Of a stretch of DNA of 11,181 bases, positions 1 through 6,061 are shown one piece after another; positions within the stretch are counted from its first letter, which is position 1; each line of letters starts with the position of its first letter. The stretch is from positions 1 through 11,181 of the forward strand of contig MGRI01000009.1 of the NCBI GenBank assembly GCA_001798105.1, in the 5' to 3' direction. Source of the DNA: Deltaproteobacteria bacterium RIFCSPHIGHO2_02_FULL_40_11. GTDB lineage: Bacteria; Bdellovibrionota; JACOXK01; 2-02-FULL-40-11. The notes under the pieces are model-generated. The model was not told the origin of the DNA and did no database searches. It saw nothing but the letters and a program-made list of their open reading frames with translations. The position numbers were made by a program, and so were the translations under genes.

Positions 1-679
1 CTTTCGTTCCCCAGGATGGATGCAAGCATCCAATCCAAACGACCTCCGAGGCGGCATTCAGACAGATCATTCAAGTCGTGAGGCAAGGCTGATTGCCGGT
101 CCTGAAGGGGATTTCACCTACCTTGGCCAAGTTCAAAATAGCTATCTTGTATGTGAAAAGTCGGGTGAAGTGATTTTTATGGATCAGCATGCAGCACACG
201 AGCGCATTTTATTTGAAAAAATTAAAAAAGACTGGCAGACCCAAAAACTTGAAAAACAAAGCTTATTGATCCCCCTGCAATTAGAACTCTCTCAAGAAGA
301 AATGGCGATGTTGGATCAAATTCAACCCGAACTGGAAGCCTTTGGGTTTGAGCTGGAACCTTTCGGTGGGCAGACCATTTTGGTAAAAGCCGTTCCCGCA
401 CTGTTACAAGAAAAAATAAGTGTAAAGCTTTTACAATCCATCGTGCAAGAACTGATGGAGCTTCCAAAATCTTCTTTCGGAGAGCAGTTTTTAGATAAGC
501 TTTTAGCCACCCTGGCATGTCATTTGGCCAGAACCGCAAATGAAGCGCTCAATCCACTGGAAGCCAAATCGCTCCTCACCCAAGTTTTTCAACTCAAAAC
601 AGCACCGCATTGCCCGCATGGCCGGCCATTTTTGCACAAAATTCCAATTTCAGAGATTGAAAAAAAGTTTAAGCGTTAA
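1..679 (+). CDS. mutL: DNA mismatch repair protein MutL, C-terminal part (5' end outside window)
   Basis: MutL couples mismatch recognition by MutS to strand incision. The reading frame is open from base 2, so the ATG at 20 is an internal methionine, not the start; the N-terminal GHKL ATPase domain lies off the left edge. Numbered from that Met, residues 1-30 look like the variable linker and about 31-219 are the C-terminal dimerisation/endonuclease domain. The metal-binding motif DQHA(X)2E(X)4E is intact at residues 55-66. An ACH motif lies at 166-168 and CPHGRP at 198-203, so this is the nicking type of MutL found in bacteria lacking MutH, unlike that of E. coli. QSLLIP at 80-85 sits where the beta-clamp-binding motif occurs in nicking MutLs. 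The stop codon lies inside the 3' end of the convergent HEAT-repeat gene. Family identity is very secure; active nicking is inferred from the motifs. Confidence 0.96.
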   Translation, partial: FRSPGWMQASNPNDLRGGIQTDHSSREARLIAGPEGDFTYLGQVQNSYLVCEKSGEVIFMDQHAAHERILFEKIKKDWQTQKLEKQSLLIPLQLELSQEEMAMLDQIQPELEAFGFELEPFGGQTILVKAVPALLQEKISVKLLQSIVQELMELPKSSFGEQFLDKLLATLACHLARTANEALNPLEAKSLLTQVFQLKTAPHCPHGRPFLHKIPISEIEKKFKR

Positions 680-1514
680 GCAAAGATGCGGATTCAAGTT
701 GGCGAAGGGTATGGTCTACGGTGAATCTTAAATAAGGATCTTTCGCGTGTTTTAGTTTTTTAATTTTCGAAATTAAAGACTTTGGGGCGGTTTTTAGGGT
801 GCCCATGACTTCGATGGCAGCTCGTTGGGTTTCTGGAACATGAAATTGTTTTTTTAATGTGCGCGTAATTGTGGAGCGATAGGAAGGGACTTGAATGCCT
901 CCCAAGGCATACGTGGCAGCGCTTTTTAAATATGAGTCTTTTGAGTTTAGGTGTCTAAAAATAAATTGAATTATTTTTCGATCGGATATGCCTAACTTTG
1001 CCAAAGTTCGTAAGATTTCTGCGCACATAAAGGGATCTTTTTCTTCGAACAAGAGACTTTGGAGGATGTCCCTTGTTTCTTTAAATTTAAAACGAGAGAT
1101 GTAGCGATAGCATGCCAAGCGCATGGATCGATCTGGGCTATTGAGATGTTTTAAAACATGCATATGGTATCTGGACTCGCTAAAGTGATGCCAAACCAAT
1201 TGTTCAATGGCCGTTTTCTTTAAATCCAAGTCATTTGGACAACTAAATATTTCCAGGAGAATTTTATCTAAGTCTATGGGGAGGAGAGAAAATAGACTGA
1301 TGAGCGCGGTTTGACGTAGAGACATATTTTGTTTTGGATCTAAAACAATATATTTTAAAGGGGTGATGGCACGTTTTATTTTTAAATGTCCCAATGTCCA
1401 AGTTGAACGTTCTATGAGGTAAGGATTTTTACCCCATAAAAGTTTTAATAAGACTTCTTCTGTTTTTTGGGGGTTTTCTCGTAGAAAATCAAAAAAAGAA
1501 AGGGTCGTATCCAT
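669..1514 (-). CDS. HEAT-repeat protein (281 aa), function unknown
   Basis: Nearly the whole protein is a series of paired amphipathic helices of about 30 residues with the HEAT-like pattern of small and aliphatic residues. Examples are the stretches around RSTWTLGHLKIKRAITPL, SLRQTALISLFSLL, MCAEILRTLAKLG, LKSAATYALGGI and QRAAIEVMGTL. Such alpha-solenoids usually act as protein-binding scaffolds; no catalytic motif or signal peptide is visible. The frame stays open back to 1730, but that start would overlap the upstream small helical gene by more than 140 bp. I therefore choose the ATG at 1514, which has GAAAAAGG about 10 bases upstream and leaves a 73-bp gap. The gene probably shares a transcript with that upstream gene. 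Its 3' end overlaps the mutL end by 11 bp in convergent orientation. The fold is fairly sure, the role unknown and the start moderately sure. Confidence 0.8.
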   Translation of the reverse strand: MDTTLSFFDFLRENPQKTEEVLLKLLWGKNPYLIERSTWTLGHLKIKRAITPLKYIVLDPKQNMSLRQTALISLFSLLPIDLDKILLEIFSCPNDLDLKKTAIEQLVWHHFSESRYHMHVLKHLNSPDRSMRLACYRYISRFKFKETRDILQSLLFEEKDPFMCAEILRTLAKLGISDRKIIQFIFRHLNSKDSYLKSAATYALGGIQVPSYRSTITRTLKKQFHVPETQRAAIEVMGTLKTAPKSLISKIKKLKHAKDPYLRFTVDHTLRQLESASLLNA

Positions 1515-1587
1515 GCAAAAATGGCCTTTTTCACGATAAAAATAATCTGTCAGAAAGCGAACTGAGACCTTTTTATCTTTGAATTTT

Positions 1588-2070
1588 TTATTTTTGTAAT
1601 TCAAGTTTTGCGACCCTTGTTTGAAGATTTTCATAATTTTCAAAAACGTTTTGATAGCCATCCACCGCAGCATGGAAATCTTTTCGATAAGATTCTGTAG
1701 AGGCTTCAAATTTCTTCGCTGCATTATCAACTGCGCCTACCGTCCAGCGTCTGACCTCATTCAATTTTTTATCAATTTCAGCCTTTGTGTGAAAATGTGA
1801 AAACAGGGTTCCTTCAATTTCTTTCTTAAGATTTTTATGTTCTTGTTTCAAATCCTCTTTTGTTGCATAAGCGCTGAGTTCTCTTTTGAGATCTTCTTTT
1901 GTTGCAAATCCTTTGAGCTCGTCTTGAATGGCTATTTTGAACTCTTTGTGGAACGCTACGTGGAACTCTTTGTGAAAGTGTTCTTTGAATTGTTCTTTGA
2001 ACATCTCCGTAAACATTTCTTTAAAGAGCTGTTTAAATGTTCCTACTGTTAATGTTTGATTATCGTTCAT
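1588..2070 (-). CDS. Small helical protein with Phe-every-4 repeat and TKEDL repeats (160 aa)
   Basis: I do not recognise a named family. Residues 12-44 have phenylalanine at every fourth position, nine in a row, separated mostly by Lys, Glu, His and Met, giving a long charged helix with a slowly winding aromatic stripe. Residues 56-81 hold two copies of a 13-residue unit beginning ATKEDLK. TKEDL repeats recur in predicted coiled-coil proteins of the DUF1640-like kind and in phage or accessory-region proteins. The remainder (about 80-160) is also helical and ends in a coiled-coil-like tail, NLQTRVAKLELQK. There is no signal peptide, membrane segment or cysteine. The start is well supported by AAGGAG six bases before the ATG. 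The HEAT-repeat gene follows after 73 bp on the same strand, so the two may work as partners. A structural or oligomerising role is likely but unproven. Confidence 0.78.
   Translation of the reverse strand: MNDNQTLTVGTFKQLFKEMFTEMFKEQFKEHFHKEFHVAFHKEFKIAIQDELKGFATKEDLKRELSAYATKEDLKQEHKNLKKEIEGTLFSHFHTKAEIDKKLNEVRRWTVGAVDNAAKKFEASTESYRKDFHAAVDGYQNVFENYENLQTRVAKLELQK
1828..1905 (-). repeat. Two tandem 39-bp (13-residue) ATKEDLK units
   Basis: Residues 56-68 and 69-81 of the small helical protein each begin ATKEDLK followed by Arg/Gln-Glu. On the plus strand both copies contain the shared core CTTTTGTTGCA, 39 bases apart (near 1856 and 1895). The units diverge in their second halves. This is an internal duplication within the coding sequence, not a free-standing element. 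Confidence 0.75.
1939..2037 (-). repeat. 12-bp-periodic coding repeat (Phe-X-X-X, nine phenylalanines)
   Basis: Codons 12 to 44 of the small helical gene show a degenerate 12-base periodicity. The unit on the coding strand resembles TTCAAAGAG plus one variable codon. The phenylalanines fall at residues 12, 16, 20, 24, 28, 32, 36, 40 and 44 without a break. The intervening codons have diverged while the Phe spacing is kept, which suggests an old expansion now held by selection on the protein. Confidence 0.85.
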
Positions 2071-2076
2071 ATAAGA

Positions 2077-2082
2077 CTCCTT
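2077..2082 (-). promoter_or_regulatory. Ribosome binding site AAGGAG for the small helical gene
   Basis: Read on the minus strand, AAGGAG stands six bases before the ATG at 2070. It fixes the start of this gene and is one of the strongest Shine-Dalgarno sites in the window. Confidence 0.8.
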
Positions 2083-2150
2083 ATCTTCTTAGGTTTCGCA
2101 TAAAATAACAAACATTTTTTGCAATGCAATGTAAAACATGGATTTCATTG

Positions 2151-2198
2151 AAAAAAATGGACGGGTTTCCGACCCCCCTCCGTCCAGCCATTTTTTTT
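2151..2198. terminator. Inverted repeat with flanking A and T tracts, terminator-like on both strands
   Basis: TGGACGG at 2158-2164 pairs with CCGTCCA at 2180-2186 across a 15-base loop that itself contains G- and C-runs. The stem is preceded by seven A (2151-2157) and followed by GCCA and eight T (2191-2198). Read on the minus strand, the stem runs straight into seven T, the better terminator geometry. It lies upstream of the minus-strand small helical gene, so on that strand it could stop incoming transcription or attenuate a long leader. On the plus strand the four-base gap before the T-run weakens it. Termination is inferred from shape only. Confidence 0.5.
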
Positions 2199-2419
2199 GA
2201 TTTCAGGTATTTAGAAAAAACTTTGAAAAAATAAAAAAAGTTCTTGACACATCTCAAAACAGGCCATTTTTTCCATTTTCAAATTTCTGGATATCGCCCT
2301 CTAAAAGCGCGTTATAAGCCCATGCTTTCGTTTTTTCTTGTTTAAAAAACTTTTGAATGAAAATTAAACATTTTTAAGTTTTTGTTTCTCTATTCATCGC
2401 CTGGGGCTTTAAAAACCTG

Positions 2420-2428
2420 TGGTATAGT
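2420..2428 (+). promoter_or_regulatory. Possible extended -10 promoter for the HNH gene
   Basis: TGGTATAGT fits the extended -10 form TGnTATAAT with one mismatch. No good -35 box lies 17 bases upstream, as is common for extended -10 promoters. Transcription would start near 2435 and place the whole cloverleaf repeat in the 5' leader of the HNH mRNA. The region is AT-rich, so chance matches are likely. Confidence 0.4.
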
Positions 2429-2446
2429 CTTTTTAATTTAAAAGAT

Positions 2447-2513
2447 GTCATCCTGAAGCCCGAAGGGCTGAAGGATCCCGTCGGGATTCTTCGCGCTTCG
2501 CGCTCAGAATGAC
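2447..2513. repeat. REP-like cloverleaf palindrome made of two inverted 31-33-bp units
   Basis: The left unit (2447-2479) has GTCATCCTGA, the self-complementary core AGCCC-GAA-GGGCT and GAAGGATCCC. The right unit (2483-2513), read on the other strand, has GTCATTCTGA, the core GCGC-GAA-GCGC and GAAGAATCCC. The two units face each other across GTC at 2480-2482. The whole can fold into a four-way junction: a 10-bp outer stem with one mismatch, two side hairpins with GAA/TTC loops and a 10-bp inner stem with one G-T pair. The core arms differ in sequence between the units, yet each stays self-complementary. Elements starting GTCATCCTGA or GTCATTCTGA occur as dispersed intergenic repeats in many bacterial genomes. 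Its end lies 19 bases before the HNH ribosome binding site. Confidence 0.85.
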
Positions 2514-2549
2514 GGTTTTTCACCAGAATCTAAAAGGAGGACAAAGATC

Positions 2550-3662
2550 ATGCATACACTTAAGACAGGTTTAAACACGCTGACAGACACAGAGGTATTA
2601 AATGGTTTTTCAAAAATGGTACGGGAAGAACGAGAAAGTATTGCTAATTTAATTTTACACTTGGCGCAGATTCATCAAAGACGGCTTTATGCCCAATCTG
2701 GCCATCCATCTCTTTTTTCTTTTCTTCAAAAAGAATACCATTATTCCGGTAGCGCTGCTTTTCGGAGGATTCAAGCTGCAAAGCTCTCCCTTTACTTTCC
2801 AGAAATTATAGATTTATTCAAATCAGAAAAACTGAACCTTGTGGCAATTTGCTTAATTTATCCCCATGTAACTCCGAAGAATGGCAAAATGCTTATTCAA
2901 GCGGCTATTGGAAAAACAAAGCAAGAAATAGAATACTTTCTAGATACGCAGTTTTCCAGAATTGAAAAAACACAAGATAAGATTCGAAGATTACCTGTGA
3001 TTCAAAAAAAGATCACTGTCCCTATGCCTTCTAAGGAAACCTGTCCCCCGCAAAGTCTGTCCTTCAAAGAAGCGCCTTCTAATCTGCCTAAAAAAGTTAC
3101 TGCCACCGTGGCAGTGAAAGCCTCCGATCGGGTGGAATCCCATACCCAAGTCATTGAAATTCGAAGGGTGAAGTTGGAATGTGTGGTGGATGAAGCTGTG
3201 GCAAAAAAGATTGAAAGGGCAAAACAGATCTTACGCCATAAATATCCCAAAGGGAAATTGGAAGATATTTTAAATGAAGCGCTCGATCTTTTATTAGAAA
3301 AAAAAGATCCCCAAAGAAAGTTCCAAAGAATGGCACAGAAAGCCGAGGCAAAAACAAAGGGAGAGACAATTGAAAATAAGGGCGCTGCTTATCGTTCCAA
3401 TCTGCCCAAACCCAAGCCCTTTAAAACAAATCCCCGCTATCTTTCTACAGCCCTCAAAAAAGAGGTTTGGCTGAGAGACCAAGGCATGTGTACCTATGTT
3501 GGGAAAAATGGGAAAGCCTGCACCGAGCAAGCAGGACTTCACTACGATCACATCCATCCGTTTGCTTTAGGGGGACAGACAACGCCAGAAAATATCAGGC
3601 TTCTATGTCAAAGCCACAACCTCTACCGAGCTCAACAAACGTTTCAGAAAATGCAGCTGTAG
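2550..3662 (+). CDS. HNH endonuclease domain protein, DUF222-like architecture (370 aa)
   Basis: Residues 1-130 form a helical N-terminal region (LTDTEVLNGFSKMVREE..., then a segment with SGSAAFRRIQAAKL) like that preceding HNH domains in DUF222-type proteins. Residues 140-210 look like a low-complexity linker. Residues 215-255 form a helical segment around KYPKGKLEDILNEALDLLLE. The HNH domain occupies about 305-360: Cys314 and Cys324, Asp333-His334 in HYDHIHPFALGG, Asn348 in PENIRLLC, then Cys353 and His356. These are the expected catalytic His/Asn and metal-binding residues, so DNA cleavage is plausible; target and biological role are unknown. The start is decided by AAAGGAGG at 2533-2540, ten bases before the ATG. 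Such genes are often multicopy and lie in accessory regions. No intein, intron or transposase is attached. HNH identity is strong. Confidence 0.88.
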   Translation: MHTLKTGLNTLTDTEVLNGFSKMVREERESIANLILHLAQIHQRRLYAQSGHPSLFSFLQKEYHYSGSAAFRRIQAAKLSLYFPEIIDLFKSEKLNLVAICLIYPHVTPKNGKMLIQAAIGKTKQEIEYFLDTQFSRIEKTQDKIRRLPVIQKKITVPMPSKETCPPQSLSFKEAPSNLPKKVTATVAVKASDRVESHTQVIEIRRVKLECVVDEAVAKKIERAKQILRHKYPKGKLEDILNEALDLLLEKKDPQRKFQRMAQKAEAKTKGETIENKGAAYRSNLPKPKPFKTNPRYLSTALKKEVWLRDQGMCTYVGKNGKACTEQAGLHYDHIHPFALGGQTTPENIRLLCQSHNLYRAQQTFQKMQL

Positions 3663-3669
3663 CTGCACA

Positions 3670-3698
3670 TTGCGAAAAAAGAATCTACATCATATAAA
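3670..3698 (+). promoter_or_regulatory. Candidate sigma-70-type promoter just before miaA
   Basis: TTGCGA (3670-3675) and TATAAA (3693-3698) are separated by exactly 17 bases, matching the -35 and -10 consensus at four and five of six positions. Transcription would begin at about 3704-3706, at or beside the miaA ATG at 3704, giving a leaderless or nearly leaderless mRNA. This agrees with the lack of a clear Shine-Dalgarno site before miaA. The gene might instead be read through from the HNH gene 41 bp upstream. Confidence 0.45.
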
Positions 3699-3703
3699 AC
3701 GGT

Positions 3704-4603
3704 ATGAATCTCTTAGCCATTGTAGGCCCTACAGCAAGTGGGAAGACAAATATTTCCCTCGCTGTTGCGCAAAAATTGAATGCCGAAATTGTGTGTGTGG
3801 ATTCCATGTTGGTGTATCGGGAATTTAATGTGGGAACTGCCAAGCCGACTTTACCGCAAAGAACTTTGGTGCCGCATCATGTGATCGACGTCATCCATGC
3901 CGAAGATACGTTTAGCGCTTTTGATTTTTGTCAGCAGGCGACAAAAGCCATTCAAGATATTCAGAGCCGAGGCAAGATTCCGCTTTTGGTGGGCGGCACG
4001 GGATTTTACTTAAAAGCCCTGGAAACAGGAATGGTGAAGGTGCCAGACGTTCCGAAACAGATTCGAGCGGAGCTTGAAGCCCAAGTTCAAGACGAAAAAG
4101 AAAGAGAGGCCTTGTATGCAGAGTTTCAAACCATCGATCCCGAACTGTCCCAAAAAGTTCCTATTCAAAATACCTATCGTCTTATTCGGGCGATGGAAGT
4201 GTATCGGGCAAGTGGTATTCCTTTTTCAAAATTTTTAAATCAAGCGCCCCAAACACCAAAATTTAAAATTCAAAAAATAGGTTTAGAAGTTTCAAAAGAA
4301 CATCTTTTAAAAAATATTGAACAGAGAACCTCCAATATGATTTCTGAGGGACTTTTAGATGAAGTTTCTGAGCTTGTAAAAAAATACCCCTCTCACTTAA
4401 AACCCATGAAAAGTGTGGGATACAAAGAAGCGATCTTACATTTACAAGGTAAAATGCCCCTGGTAGAAATGAAAGAACGTATTGGGTTTTCTACATGGCA
4501 ATTGGCCAAGCGACAATTAACCTGGTTTCGAAGGGACGCTCAGATTCAATGGATCGGGGGGCAAGATGCAGCTTTGGTCGACAAAATTCAGGCATTTTGT
4601 TAA
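3704..4603 (+). CDS. miaA: tRNA dimethylallyltransferase MiaA
   Basis: MiaA transfers the dimethylallyl group from DMAPP to N6 of adenosine 37 in tRNAs that read codons starting with U, the first step toward ms2i6A, and so supports decoding accuracy. The 299 residues match the usual length of about 300. The P-loop GPTASGKT is at residues 8-15. It is followed by the DSMLVY motif with downstream NVGTAKPT, LLVGGTGFYLKAL near 100, SEGLLDEV, KSVGYKEAI and the C-terminal QLAKRQLTWFRRD, all family hallmarks. No key motif is missing. It is the first gene of a tightly packed plus-strand run, with yicC starting nine bases after its stop. The ATG has only weak ribosome-binding sequence before it. Confidence 0.97.
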   Translation: MNLLAIVGPTASGKTNISLAVAQKLNAEIVCVDSMLVYREFNVGTAKPTLPQRTLVPHHVIDVIHAEDTFSAFDFCQQATKAIQDIQSRGKIPLLVGGTGFYLKALETGMVKVPDVPKQIRAELEAQVQDEKEREALYAEFQTIDPELSQKVPIQNTYRLIRAMEVYRASGIPFSKFLNQAPQTPKFKIQKIGLEVSKEHLLKNIEQRTSNMISEGLLDEVSELVKKYPSHLKPMKSVGYKEAILHLQGKMPLVEMKERIGFSTWQLAKRQLTWFRRDAQIQWIGGQDAALVDKIQAFC

Positions 4604-4612
4604 AGTTCTTAT

Positions 4613-5491
4613 ATGAAGAGCATGACAGGATTTGGAAGGCAGGAATGCGATATCAAGGGGCATCGCCTTCAAATAGAACTGAAAACCCTGAATAATCGTT
4701 TTTTAGATTTAAAATATCGATCTTCTTCGGAATACACTCTTTTTGAATCCAGCTTTTCAAAGGACCTGAAAAAAATATTTCACCGCGGATTTGTAGAACT
4801 GAGTATTTTTCGAGATAAGCAGTCCAAACAAACTGCGACGCGCATTGCATTGGACGAAGACCTTTTAAAAGCCTATCTCCAATCGATTCAAAAAGCGAAA
4901 AAAAAATTCGCTTTAGAAGGGAAAGTTCAAGTTTCAGATCTTTTGGGGCAACCCCAATTTTTTAAAACCACGAGCGAAGAGCGTGCACAGGCACTTTCAT
5001 ATGACGTTTTGTGGCGTGCGGTTGGCCAATGTGCGCAAAAAGTTTTAAAAATGCGAGCAAAAGAAGGGCAAGCGCTTCAAAAAAATTTAATGAGTCTTTT
5101 AGAGGGGTTACAAAATGAAGTTCAAGTTTTACTCAAACAATCGAAAGCATTGTCTGAGGTTTACGAAAAACGTCTGAAAACGCGTATTCAAGAATACCTG
5201 GGAGATCAAAAATTAGATGTGGCGAGACTCCACGAAGAAGTGGCCTATTTGGTGAGTCGATCTGACATTTCAGAAGAGTTGGTGCGTTTAAGCAGTCATT
5301 TTGATCAATTTAAACACACGCTGGTAACCCCTGGGCCGATTGGCAAGACCTTAGAGTTTTTAACGCAAGAACTGAATCGAGAGATCAATACTATTGGATC
5401 AAAAGTTCAAGAATCCAATGTGACGCAGTGTGTGGTTACCTGTAAAAGCCTTTTAGAAAAAATACGAGAGCAAATTCAAAATGTCGAGTAA
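4613..5491 (+). CDS. yicC: YicC/YloC family endoribonuclease
   Basis: The 292-residue product begins MKSMTGFGR and ends with the NREINTIGSKVQESN...LEKIREQIQN block, the two signatures of the YicC/YloC family (YicC N-terminal domain and DUF1732 C-terminal domain). E. coli YicC has been reported as an endoribonuclease acting on small RNA, and family members are linked to stationary-phase survival; the exact substrate here is unknown. The middle, about 90-220, is helical and charged. Length is normal for the family. Its last 11 bases overlap the start of gmk, suggesting translational coupling; the yicC-gmk pair is a conserved neighbourhood in many bacteria. The ATG at 4613 is preferred because it gives the conserved N-terminus exactly. 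Confidence 0.95.
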   Translation: MKSMTGFGRQECDIKGHRLQIELKTLNNRFLDLKYRSSSEYTLFESSFSKDLKKIFHRGFVELSIFRDKQSKQTATRIALDEDLLKAYLQSIQKAKKKFALEGKVQVSDLLGQPQFFKTTSEERAQALSYDVLWRAVGQCAQKVLKMRAKEGQALQKNLMSLLEGLQNEVQVLLKQSKALSEVYEKRLKTRIQEYLGDQKLDVARLHEEVAYLVSRSDISEELVRLSSHFDQFKHTLVTPGPIGKTLEFLTQELNREINTIGSKVQESNVTQCVVTCKSLLEKIREQIQNVE

Positions 5492-6056
5492 GGGAAAATT
5501 ATTTATTATTTCTGCACCCTCGGGCGCGGGAAAAACAACTTTATGTCAAAAGGTTTTAAAACAGGTTAAAGACATTCAGGCTTCTATTTCGTATACCACG
5601 CGTCCTCCCAGACCCAATGAAATACAAGGTAAAGATTATTTTTTTGTAACAGAAACGCAATTTGAACACATGGAAGAAAATGGCGATTTTATTGAGGCGG
5701 CCAATGTCCATGGGGCATTGTATGGGCAGTCTAAAAGATTTATTGAGTCTACACTTTCAAAAGGCATTCATGTCTTGGCCAACGTGGATATCCAAGGCGC
5801 CAAAACATTAAAAAAAAAATTTCCAGATGCTGTGACGATCTTTATTCACCCGCCATCCTTTGAAGAACTTAAAAAAAGATTGGTCGACCGAAAGAGCGAT
5901 ACGCAAGAGACCATCTCCAAGCGTTTAAAAATTGCCGAATTGGAATTAAAAGAAGCGTCGCACTATGAATTTGAAATTGTAAACGATGATTTAGAGCGCG
6001 CTGTAAATGATTTGATCAAGATTATTGGTATTCATGCAGGTGATTCAAAAAAATAA
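5481..6056 (+). CDS. gmk: Guanylate kinase
   Basis: Guanylate kinase phosphorylates GMP to GDP with ATP and is essential for GTP and dGTP supply. The 191-residue protein has the P-loop APSGAGKTT at 12-20, the GMP-binding segment SISYTTRPPRPNEIQGKDYFFV at about 36-56 and GALYGQSK near 77-85. NVDIQGAKTL and the lid-region pattern RLVDRKSDTQETISKRL follow. All expected motifs are present and the length is standard. The start lies inside the yicC end (11-bp overlap). The next gene, rel/spoT, begins five bases after the stop, so GDP/GTP supply and (p)ppGpp metabolism are encoded side by side. The usual rpoZ gene between them is missing. Confidence 0.97.
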   Translation: MSSKGKLFIISAPSGAGKTTLCQKVLKQVKDIQASISYTTRPPRPNEIQGKDYFFVTETQFEHMEENGDFIEAANVHGALYGQSKRFIESTLSKGIHVLANVDIQGAKTLKKKFPDAVTIFIHPPSFEELKKRLVDRKSDTQETISKRLKIAELELKEASHYEFEIVNDDLERAVNDLIKIIGIHAGDSKK

Positions 6057-6061
6057 AAAAC

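Larger units (their letters stand above)
2071..2549. other. 479-bp AT-rich divergent intergenic region
   Basis: This gap lies between the minus-strand small helical gene and the plus-strand HNH gene. It is rich in A- and T-runs and has no convincing reading frame. It contains, in order, the minus-strand ribosome binding site, an inverted repeat flanked by A/T runs at about 2151-2198, an isolated TTGACA at 2244-2249 without a matching -10 box, an extended -10-like site at 2420-2428, the cloverleaf repeat at 2447-2513 and a strong AAAGGAGG site before the HNH start. The stretch 2280-2400 shows nothing I can name. Confidence 0.7.

Noticed and set aside
1515..1730. Longer HEAT-repeat protein starting at 1730 (353 aa)
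   Set aside because: The extra 72 residues overlap the small helical gene by 143 bp, are basic and low-complexity, and lack HEAT pattern. The ATG at 1514 fits the domain start.
1828..2037. CRISPR-like array in the repetitive region
   Set aside because: The repeats are degenerate, have no spacers and keep a coding frame; no cas genes are nearby.
1837..2052. Plus-strand frame rich in Phe and Cys opposite the small helical gene
   Set aside because: It is the antisense image of the 12-base-periodic coding repeat, with no ribosome binding site and no plausible protein character.
2244..2249. Perfect TTGACA -35 box
   Set aside because: The expected -10 position 16-18 bases downstream holds only T-rich sequence without TATAAT likeness, so I do not call a promoter.
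3652..3667. Inverted repeat TGCAGCTGTAGCTGCA spanning the HNH stop codon as a terminator
   Set aside because: The stem is short and followed by A-rich rather than T-rich sequence on the plus strand, so intrinsic termination is not supported.
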